6,840 bases of DNA, from positions 1-6,840 of the forward strand of contig RFPG01000071.1 of assembly GCA_009926245.1 (NCBI GenBank). The letters run 5' to 3'. The stretch is from Sphingobacteriia bacterium (lineage in GTDB: Bacteria; Bacteroidota; Bacteroidia; UBA7662). Every line of letters begins with the position of its first letter. Position 1 is the first letter of the stretch. The notes under the pieces are model-generated. The model saw only the letters and a list, made by a program, of their open reading frames with translations, ran no database searches and was not told the origin of the DNA. Shown here one piece after another: positions 1-5,772 of this stretch. A program made the position numbers and the translations under genes.

Positions 1-75
1 ACCAAAAACATGGAGAACCTAAGACTAGCTAAGGGTTGATTTTTGAACATAAAGAAGTTTTGAAGAATGGATGGA

Positions 76-102
76 GGGGGTTGGGGAATGGGTTGAATTG
101 GG
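76..102 (+). other. G-rich tract with G-quadruplex pattern
   Basis: Four runs of at least three G occur on the plus strand (76-80, 83-86, 90-92, 100-102), separated by loops of 2, 3 and 7 bases. This meets the usual G3+N1-7 pattern. The tract lies in the non-coding stretch downstream of the pirin gene. Whether it folds or has any role cannot be judged from sequence. Confidence 0.4.
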
Positions 103-160
103 TGTGAAAGGTAGGCAACAACCGCCAATTGAAAAGGGGGTTAATCGCTTATCAACAGGT

Positions 161-180
161 CCTTGTTGAAAAAAACAAGG
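161..180 (-). terminator. Possible weak terminator hairpin after pirin gene
   Basis: A perfect 7-bp stem (161-167 with 174-180) encloses a 6-base loop that is T-rich on the minus strand. It begins 16 bases beyond the pirin stop codon. No T-run follows the stem on the minus strand, so it is a weak candidate for an intrinsic terminator. A 9-base direct repeat CAGGTCCTT (156-164 and 189-197) overlaps the hairpin and the pirin stop codon. Confidence 0.3.
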
Positions 181-195
181 CGGCCACGCAGGTCC

Positions 196-1152
196 TTAAT
201 TCAAAACCCCAAAACGGCCGTTTTGGTAATCCTCAAAGGCCTCTTGAATTTGAGCCTTGGTATTCATCACAAAGGGGCCGTAGGCCGCAATAGGTTCGTT
301 AAGCGGTTGACCCAACATCCAAAGGACCTTGGCACCTGCATGGGCCTCCAATCGAACGAGGGTCTCGCCCCCGTTCGGGTTGCGATGGTACACCACCAAA
401 TGACCTTGGTCCACGCCCTCCAATTCCCCTCCTAAAACCCCTTCAACCACCAGGGCCAGAACCGTGACCCCCTCAGGAACCACCAGCTCGAAGACACCGG
501 GGCCCTCTTGGTTTTGGATCCAATGAAAAAGCCACAATGGACTGCAAACCGTGGCCGGACCTACAGCCGATTTTGGAAAGGTCGATTCTGAAAATTCCTC
601 CTGACTGGGCAGGCAAAACCAGGTTCCCTCTGCATTCTGTCCCAGCATCCCCGCCACCAATTCCAGGTGACCCCCCGCCATCGTCAAATGTTGAATTTGA
701 TCTCGATGAATGGAACCATAGGATGGAGGGTCCATTTTGCGCTGCGCCGGTAGATTCACCCACAATTGCGCCATATGGAAAACCCCACCCGATGCGGTAA
801 AGGCTTCGGATTGGTACTCTTTGTGCAAAACCCCGGAGGCGGCATGCATCCATTGGACCTCGCCGGGGCCCACGATCCCATGATTCCCGGCGCTATCGGC
901 ATGCGCTACTTCGCCGCTGTAGACCAAGGTCACGGTTTCAAAACCCCGGTGAGGGTGCACATCCACCCCTTTGGGTTGATTGGAGGGCTCGATCCGCCAA
1001 GGAGGGTTGTAATCCAGCATCAAAAAAGGATCCGTGCGCTGCATAGGCAGTTGCTGGCCCGGGAATAGATGGTAGACCGAGAAGCCATCCCCTACCATGG
1101 ATTTGGGACCGGGCTTCAAAACCCCTTCGGGTTGCAACAAAGGGCGTTCCAT
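196..1152 (-). CDS. Pirin family protein (bicupin)
   Basis: This is a 318-residue protein of the pirin family, cytoplasmic bicupins that bind one metal ion, usually iron, in the N-terminal cupin. Some bacterial members have quercetin dioxygenase activity and others bind metabolic enzymes, so the exact role is open. Visible support: the motif HPHRGFET at residues 66-73 and the later VLHKEY at 108-113 supply the expected ligands H66, H68, H110 and E112, with almost the same spacing as human pirin. The C-terminal cupin ends with the family signature PLNEPIAAYGPFVMNT at residues 283-298. The length is slightly above the usual 230-300 residues. The ATG at 1150-1152 fits the family N-terminus and is preceded by A/T-rich sequence without a Shine-Dalgarno motif. 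The gene starts 73 bases downstream of tRNA-Lys on the same strand. I see no clear TAnnTTTG element in that gap, so readthrough from the tRNA promoter is possible. Confidence 0.93.
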   Translation of the reverse strand: MERPLLQPEGVLKPGPKSMVGDGFSVYHLFPGQQLPMQRTDPFLMLDYNPPWRIEPSNQPKGVDVHPHRGFETVTLVYSGEVAHADSAGNHGIVGPGEVQWMHAASGVLHKEYQSEAFTASGGVFHMAQLWVNLPAQRKMDPPSYGSIHRDQIQHLTMAGGHLELVAGMLGQNAEGTWFCLPSQEEFSESTFPKSAVGPATVCSPLWLFHWIQNQEGPGVFELVVPEGVTVLALVVEGVLGGELEGVDQGHLVVYHRNPNGGETLVRLEAHAGAKVLWMLGQPLNEPIAAYGPFVMNTKAQIQEAFEDYQNGRFGVLN

Positions 1153-1202
1153 AGCGAAAAATAAAGAAATAAAGGGAAATAGCTACCGTGGCGGGAACCG
1201 TT

Positions 1203-1220
1203 GCGGAATCCTCGTTCCGC
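1203..1220 (-). other. Hairpin between tRNA-Lys and pirin
   Basis: A 6-bp perfect stem (1203-1208 with 1215-1220) with a 6-base loop lies just downstream of the tRNA 3' end. No T-run follows on the minus strand, so termination is doubtful; it could instead help 3' processing of the tRNA. Its distal arm includes a copy of the tRNA 5' acceptor heptamer. Confidence 0.3.
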
Positions 1221-1225
1221 TTCTT

Positions 1226-1301
1226 TGGTGATTCCGCTGGGATTCGAACCCAGGACCCATACATTAAAAGTGTATTGCTCTACCAGCTGAGCTACGGAAT
1301 C
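1226..1301 (-). tRNA. tRNA-Lys (anticodon UUU), CCA encoded
   Basis: The minus strand folds into a complete cloverleaf. The 7-bp acceptor stem pairs GATTCCG with CGGAATC. The D arm is GCTC/GAGC, with an 8-base loop containing GG. The anticodon stem is ATACA/TGTAT with loop CTTTTAA, which places anticodon TTT at 1268-1266. A 5-base variable loop and the T arm CTGGG/CCCAG with loop TTCGAAT follow. The body is 73 nt with discriminator A at 1229, and the CCA end is encoded at 1228-1226. The tRNA reads lysine AAA codons, and AAG by wobble. It stands alone, between the T9SS cargo gene and the pirin gene, all on the same strand. Confidence 0.97.
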
Positions 1302-1356
1302 GTTGGGGAGGCGTCCAGACCCGCTGTGGGCCCCTCGCCCCTCCCGCATGGAGGCG

Positions 1357-1364
1357 CAAATATA
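1357..1364 (-). promoter_or_regulatory. Putative promoter (-7 element) for tRNA-Lys
   Basis: The minus strand reads TATATTTG here, an exact match to the Bacteroidota -7 consensus TAnnTTTG. It lies 55 bases upstream of the mature tRNA 5' end, leaving a leader of about 50 nt. The leader region contains a short CCTCC/GGAGG hairpin (1340-1354). No clear -33 TTG is present at the usual spacing, only a run of eight T. A tRNA placed directly downstream of a large gene would plausibly need its own promoter. Confidence 0.55.
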
Positions 1365-1386
1365 CCCGCCCAAGTCCAAAAAAAAC

Positions 1387-3417
1387 CTACCGAACGACGT
1401 GAATCAAGCCTTTTCGAAAATAATCGGCGCCGTTTTTCCCAATTCCATCCGCGGTATAGACATAGGTCCCCGGCATCACCGCCTTTCCACCCTGGGTTCC
1501 ATCCCATAGCACGTCCACATTGGTTGTTTCAAAGATTTTTTGACCCCATCGATCGTAGACTCGAAAATCAAGGGTCCGAAGGTTCCGGGTAAAGGAGCGA
1601 AACAAGGCATTCACCCCCTCTGTTTCGGGCAGAAAAGCATTGGGGAAATCCATCACCACCGTATCCACCACCAACACAAAGGGAATGCTATCCCTGCATC
1701 CGGAACGAGTCGAAAAGGCCAGCATGTACCCGTAAAAAGTTCCCGTATCGGTGTAAGAATGGACCGGATTAAAGGAAGAACTGCTGTTGCCATCTCCAAA
1801 AAACCAATAAACCGAATCAATGTTAGCGGAAAACTGATTGGTAAAATACACGGCCTGTGGAGCATAGGCGGTATCCGGTGGGCTGATTGAAATCGCCGCA
1901 GAGACCGGGTCTTCGTAATAATAAAGCGTATCGGGAAGGCTACGGCAACCGTTGGCATCCCGGGCGATGACCCAAACAAATCCACTTCCTCCTGCATTCA
2001 GGTTGTAGGTGCTGCCCGTACTGCCGTCGGACCATTCGTAGGTGAGACCCCCCGTAGGCACCAAGGTTCGGTTGATTTGCTGACAAAAGAAGAGGTCCGG
2101 GCCTAGGCTGACCGTGGCGGTAATTTCCGGTAAGAGATACACCGAATCCAAATGAAAACAGGTGTCATCGTAGGCGCGGCAATAAACCCAGCGAGGCTGA
2201 AGAAGGCTAAAATTCTGGACGGTTTGGTTTTGATTCGTGATTTCGACATCACTTAACCATCGATAGGATCGAAAACCAGCCAAAGGCTGCAAGGCCTGGC
2301 TACGGTCCCAACACCAGCGCAATGTATCGTTCCCAAAGACCTCCTTGGGGGCCATGGTCCTGGCCCTCAGGCTGTCACGAAGGACGCATCCGGAAGCCGA
2401 TATAACATCAAAATAAAACCACCGGGTTCCGGTCACAACAGCCCTGCGGCGAAACAAGCCAGGTGCTCCCGGTAACAAAAACGGATCGGCCACCCAGGTA
2501 ATGGAAAGAACACCCCCTGAGGCATCCAGCGAATCCACCCGCAACCAAACCGTATCGCCAGGGCAGGAGGTCGGTGGTGGATATTTGGTGATAACAGGCG
2601 GAGGTGTGACTACCACCGTTTTGAAGGTGGTATCAAATTGTTGACAACCCTCGACCACCAAACGAACGCGGTAGGTACCCGGTGTTGTAAACGTGTATTG
2701 GGTGGACGAAGTCTGCGCGCTATGAACCGGAGGTTGACCAACGGTTCCAATGGTCCACCAAACCGAAGATCCAGTGGTACCCGTATTTTCAAAACGAATC
2801 GGAGAACCCACACAAACATTGGTATCCGATGGGGTCATGCGGATGCCCGCTCTGGGTCGCACCAGCTCCAAATCCAATTTGAATATCAATGCATTGCAAT
2901 TGGTGGATTGGTTGAAGGGATACACCGCAGAGGACGTCACGGGAAAATCCGAATTGCCTCGACATCCCGCACAAACGGCGTGATAAACAATGCCTTCGGG
3001 CGAAAAACGACTGGTCCCACCGTCCACATGTTCCTCCGAGATTGACCCGCCCAAATAAGTAGCGTAAACCAAGGTATCGGCATCCGGCGCCAGGACCAGC
3101 AGGTACATATCGCTACCGGTGGTTCCAGGCTGCAAAGCATTGGCCGTGATGGGCAAACCCCGCATCGTTTGAATGTTGGAATTAAAGGTGGAATTCAAAT
3201 CCCCTCCCCATCCACTCAAGTAAATTTTGCCACAACGATCTACCAAAAAGGCCGTCAGAGACAAGGCCGGCCCGGCCGATTGGGGGACCCCGTTCAAGAA
3301 AGGCAAGCCAACCGGCGCGGACCAATAAAGACTGTCCAAAAAGGGGCTGTACTTCTGTATATAATGTTTAGCACCTGCCTGAAACCAGCGGGTTCCACTT
3401 TGATTAATGTTCCCCAT
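1387..3417 (-). CDS. C-terminal half of SBBP/PKD protein with T9SS type B sorting domain
   Basis: This 676-residue open frame is the C-terminal part of a large secreted protein and is probably not a complete gene. It has no signal peptide and begins in the middle of a beta-propeller repeat. Residues 1-185 continue the SBBP propeller and carry the conserved block EEHVDGGTSRF (128-138) followed by VCAGCRGNSDFPVT (148-161). Two PKD-like domains are visible, about 192-270 and 505-586; the second has the typical VYWFFGDGNSSSSFNPVHSY. Between them, about 271-505, are Ig-like modules with paired cysteines. The last ~85 residues (FPNAFLPETEGVN to the end) form the type B T9SS sorting domain, seen as VYDRWGQKIFE and later MPGTYVY. 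In intact family members this domain directs secretion through the outer-membrane T9SS and is often removed or used for surface attachment. The ATG overlaps the upstream frame's stop by 14 bases; I regard it as an incidental start within a broken gene. Confidence 0.85.
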   Translation of the reverse strand: MGNINQSGTRWFQAGAKHYIQKYSPFLDSLYWSAPVGLPFLNGVPQSAGPALSLTAFLVDRCGKIYLSGWGGDLNSTFNSNIQTMRGLPITANALQPGTTGSDMYLLVLAPDADTLVYATYLGGSISEEHVDGGTSRFSPEGIVYHAVCAGCRGNSDFPVTSSAVYPFNQSTNCNALIFKLDLELVRPRAGIRMTPSDTNVCVGSPIRFENTGTTGSSVWWTIGTVGQPPVHSAQTSSTQYTFTTPGTYRVRLVVEGCQQFDTTFKTVVVTPPPVITKYPPPTSCPGDTVWLRVDSLDASGGVLSITWVADPFLLPGAPGLFRRRAVVTGTRWFYFDVISASGCVLRDSLRARTMAPKEVFGNDTLRWCWDRSQALQPLAGFRSYRWLSDVEITNQNQTVQNFSLLQPRWVYCRAYDDTCFHLDSVYLLPEITATVSLGPDLFFCQQINRTLVPTGGLTYEWSDGSTGSTYNLNAGGSGFVWVIARDANGCRSLPDTLYYYEDPVSAAISISPPDTAYAPQAVYFTNQFSANIDSVYWFFGDGNSSSSFNPVHSYTDTGTFYGYMLAFSTRSGCRDSIPFVLVVDTVVMDFPNAFLPETEGVNALFRSFTRNLRTLDFRVYDRWGQKIFETTNVDVLWDGTQGGKAVMPGTYVYTADGIGKNGADYFRKGLIHVVR

Positions 3418-5140
3418 ACTTGGTCCCGCAATAGGACAGCGAAACCAATTGAGGTTGGCTAAAAGGCGGATTACCGGTCCGCATCATCATCACATACCCG
3501 TCCGCTTGGCCGTTGTGGCTCAGGTCATAACCCCTGGCATGGTTCGGGAAAAAAGTCGTCTGGCTAAAGGTCGCACCGGCCACAAAGACCGTATCGCCGC
3601 CACCGGGCTTGATAGCATAGGTGGCGTCCATGCTCCCACCCCCCAGATAGGACGAAAACAACAATTGATTGAGATTCGGCGATAGCCGAGCCACCACCCC
3701 GTCCATGGATCCTCCAAAGGTGGCCTGCAAGGTACCGGTCGCTGATGTAACGGGGAAATTGGCCGACTGGGTATTGGATACCAGCAAAACATCGCCGTTC
3801 GGAGCCACGACGACTTCGCCTCTGCTATCATCTCCGTAATTAAATTGAAGAGAGGAAGTGGTATAAGGGGTGCCCACCGAATTGGTTCCTTCAGCCCCCG
3901 ATCCTCCCAAGTAGGTAGAAGCCAACAAAGAACCCGTAGATGAAAGTCGTGTTACAAACAAATCATACGATCCACTAAGAGCTGGCTGATAAGCCCCGGC
4001 TGTTATGGGAAAGTTAGCCGAATTGGTCCGACCAAAGACCAACAAGGACTGGGCATTTTCATCAAAAATCAAAGACGATGGACGCTCTTGGCCCAACCCG
4101 CCCAGGTAAGTACTGAAAAGGACCTGACCGCCGTTCGGTGAATATTTGGTCAACGTCACATCGTAATAAAAATTGGGGTTTCCGGAGGGCTGATTCTGAC
4201 CGGGAGCAAAGCCAAAAGCCCCCAGAGTCGTGGGATAACCAGGACCAAAGGCAATACCGCCCAGGTACATGTTGCCCGCATTGTCGTAGGTTGCGGTAAA
4301 GCCCCAATTATCCACGCCCGATCCACTGTAGGTGGCGCCGATCATCCGCGGGTCCAAGACCAAAACCTCATCGGCTGCATACGGACCCGTGCGGTACACC
4401 CAATGGCCTTTTTTTTGCACCCAAGCGGAGGCCACGGGCACCTTGGTGATTCCATCCGACTTCAAGGTCCACGAAACCGGGGCTTCTTCGATATAATCCC
4501 CGATCTCGGCCGTGTAGACCAAGCGACCCGAAGCATCCAGGCTTTGCGGCACACCGCGGACCTGCATGCGGATCTGCTCCGGATCTGCTCCCGGCTTTAC
4601 ATGAAACTCGTACTTGAATTCCCCATCCATGCGCAGGACCCAATCAATGCCCGGATAAAAATTCGGAAAACGCATTTCCCGAACCGGATACAGGTTCTGG
4701 GCCCATTTTTGGGGTTGTGAACCTTGGAGGTAATGGACCGGATAGGTCAGGCTGTCCGCGCTTTGCATGGTCGAACGCTGAGCGCGTGCACCGGAAAAGC
4801 GCTGCTCCCAGGCATGGCCCCGCAAATGGCGGGATGGGTCCACGCCGTGCAATCCTTTTTCGGTATGACCCCCGTGGCAACCATCGTTTTGGTAGGCCAC
4901 CCAACGCAAACCATCCGCCTGCACAAAGAGGCGCAGACCCGGCAGATCGGCATGGGCAAGGACCTCATCGGGCCATTGGCCCCGGTTGGGGATCAGCCCA
5001 CTTGCTGCAGGGCCCGGGAATCCTTGGCGGTTCCCCGACCCGTGGGCTGCGTGCGTCCAGGGAAGGCCCAAGAGGCCGACCAGCCAACAAAACACCCACC
5101 CCAAAGAGCGGGCATTGGCGAGAGCCGGCGTGATTTTCAT
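3404..5140 (-). CDS. N-terminal half of SBBP repeat secreted protein (DUF7948-type), truncated by frameshift
   Basis: This 578-residue open frame carries the N-terminal half of a Bacteroidota secreted beta-propeller protein. The ATG at 5138-5140 gives a good signal peptide: MKIT, a hydrophobic core WVFCWLVGLLGLPW, then THAAHG as a likely cleavage region. An upstream TTG at 5188 would overlap the preceding gene and is less likely. A DUF7948-like domain follows (about residues 48-264; GLIPNRGQWP, then NFYPGIDWVLRMDGEFKYEF). SBBP propeller repeats fill the rest, marked by STYLGG, STYLGG and SSYLGG with intervening ANFPIT and ANFPVT motifs. The frame ends abruptly at LVSLSYCGTKYGEH and stop, in mid-repeat, and lacks the sorting domain. 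The matching continuation lies in the next frame directly downstream (1387-3417). As it stands, the product would be exported to the periplasm but not through the T9SS. Cargo function is unknown; adhesion or surface roles are usual guesses for this class. Confidence 0.85.
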   Translation of the reverse strand: MKITPALANARSLGWVFCWLVGLLGLPWTHAAHGSGNRQGFPGPAASGLIPNRGQWPDEVLAHADLPGLRLFVQADGLRWVAYQNDGCHGGHTEKGLHGVDPSRHLRGHAWEQRFSGARAQRSTMQSADSLTYPVHYLQGSQPQKWAQNLYPVREMRFPNFYPGIDWVLRMDGEFKYEFHVKPGADPEQIRMQVRGVPQSLDASGRLVYTAEIGDYIEEAPVSWTLKSDGITKVPVASAWVQKKGHWVYRTGPYAADEVLVLDPRMIGATYSGSGVDNWGFTATYDNAGNMYLGGIAFGPGYPTTLGAFGFAPGQNQPSGNPNFYYDVTLTKYSPNGGQVLFSTYLGGLGQERPSSLIFDENAQSLLVFGRTNSANFPITAGAYQPALSGSYDLFVTRLSSTGSLLASTYLGGSGAEGTNSVGTPYTTSSLQFNYGDDSRGEVVVAPNGDVLLVSNTQSANFPVTSATGTLQATFGGSMDGVVARLSPNLNQLLFSSYLGGGSMDATYAIKPGGGDTVFVAGATFSQTTFFPNHARGYDLSHNGQADGYVMMMRTGNPPFSQPQLVSLSYCGTKYGEH

Positions 5141-5160
5141 AACATAAGGATTGTAAGGGC

Positions 5161-5188
5161 CAAAATTAAAGCGAAGGACATACCTCAA
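5161..5188 (-). promoter_or_regulatory. Putative promoter of the SBBP gene
   Basis: The minus strand reads TAATTTTG at 5168-5161, an exact TAnnTTTG match. A TTG lies 17 bases upstream (5188-5186), where the Bacteroidota -33 element is expected. Transcription would begin near 5155, leaving a leader of roughly 15 nt before the ATG at 5140. This supports choosing that ATG. The first three bases of the -7 element are also the TAA stop codon of the preceding gene. Confidence 0.55.
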
Positions 5189-5657
5189 GAACGAGGGATT
5201 TGCCCAAAGCTTGCAACCAAACCTGACGATGTTCTTCTGGGATCAAGAGCACGACCCTTTTTAAGCGGTCTTGGCGAACGGTCTTGGCAAGGGCTTGCAT
5301 TTGAAGGTTTACGGCGAAGGTGGCCTGCCCGGGTCGGTATTGAAGGATATGGGCCCAGCGGATCGAATCCACGGGCAGCCAATCAATCCATTTGGGACCT
5401 TCGCTTAACGCAGCGGGGGCCAGGCTCACCAGCAGTGACCCGGCCGAATCGGTGAGGGAACGCAGGGCAGGTGACAGCAAACAGGCACTTTGACCTGCTT
5501 GCCCGATGGTAACACCCTCCTTCAGGAACTCTGCCGGGGTGATGACCTGAACGCAGGCCAGTCGACGGGATTGTTCGTATTGCTCCGCCCAATAAACCAC
5601 CACCCCACCCAGCAGGATGCTCAGGCCAGCAATCAGGATTTGAAGCGATTTGCGCAC
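5166..5657 (-). CDS. Hypothetical protein with one N-terminal membrane segment
   Basis: I do not recognise this protein. From the GTG at 5655-5657 it is 163 residues: a short basic start (MRKSLQ), one hydrophobic segment (about residues 6-23, ILIAGLSILLGGVVVYW), then a roughly 140-residue soluble domain of mixed alpha/beta appearance, expected outside the inner membrane. The domain has two cysteines near its start (C35 and C54) and one near the end (C160), and a stretch KRVVLLIPEEHRQVWLQALG near the C-terminus. The frame stays open up to a GTG at 5756 (196 residues). I prefer the internal start because it puts the basic residues directly before the membrane segment and keeps the coding region clear of the divergent pdhB promoter. 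The stop is 25 bases before the SBBP gene start, so co-transcription is possible. Absence of an alternative gene on either strand and the sensible N-terminus support it as real. Confidence 0.6.
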   Translation of the reverse strand: MRKSLQILIAGLSILLGGVVVYWAEQYEQSRRLACVQVITPAEFLKEGVTIGQAGQSACLLSPALRSLTDSAGSLLVSLAPAALSEGPKWIDWLPVDSIRWAHILQYRPGQATFAVNLQMQALAKTVRQDRLKRVVLLIPEEHRQVWLQALGKSLVLEVCPSL

Positions 5658-5707
5658 CCTCAAAAGTACCGCAAGAAAGTCCGCCGTGTTCAAAAAAACC
5701 CTTAAAA

Positions 5708-5765
5708 ACCGCTTAAAAGAACCCTGAGGAAGGTCCAAAAAAGCGTATTTTTGCACCGCTTAAAA
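5708..5765. repeat. 11-bp direct repeat flanking the pdhB promoter
   Basis: ACCGCTTAAAA occurs at 5708-5718 and again at 5755-5765, 47 bases apart. A shorter relative, CTTAAAA, lies at 5701-5707, 11 bases from the first copy's equivalent. The copies bracket the putative pdhB -7 element, and the last overlaps the expected transcription start. They could be operator sites, or chance in A/T-rich sequence. Confidence 0.4.
5746..5753 (+). promoter_or_regulatory. Putative promoter (-7 element) for pdhB
   Basis: TATTTTTG matches the Bacteroidota consensus TAnnTTTG exactly and ends 19 bases before the pdhB ATG, implying a leader of about 10-15 nt. The -33 region is weak: only CTG at 5724-5726, with a 19-base spacer, approximates TTG. 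Confidence 0.5.
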
Positions 5766-5772
5766 ACGAAGT

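Noticed and set aside
473..853. Minus-strand frame of 126 codons within the pirin gene
   Set aside because: It overlaps the well-supported pirin frame in another register and has no recognisable motif.
196..1301. tRNA-associated integration site (attL/attR of a mobile element)
   Set aside because: No integrase, excisionase or direct repeat of the tRNA 3' end is present; the only repeat is a 7-base copy of the 5' acceptor strand.
1377..1384. Run of eight T on the minus strand just after the SBBP gene stop, as an intrinsic terminator
   Set aside because: No convincing GC-rich stem precedes it, and it lies in the expected -33 region of the tRNA promoter.
2638..3045. Plus-strand open frame of 135 codons inside the SBBP/PKD region
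   Set aside because: It is antisense to the conserved VDGGTSRF/CAGC block and PKD domain and shows no family features; treated as a shadow frame.
3404..3480. Programmed ribosomal frameshift joining the two SBBP halves
   Set aside because: I see no recognisable slippery heptamer or downstream stem at the junction. A simple one-base shift would still leave the propeller repeat about 20 residues short, so a deletion or assembly error fits better.
4724..5455. Plus-strand open frame of 243 codons
   Set aside because: It runs antisense across the start of the SBBP gene and most of the small membrane protein. Its translation is low-complexity in character, with no recognisable domain, while the opposite strand has clear signal peptide and domain features.
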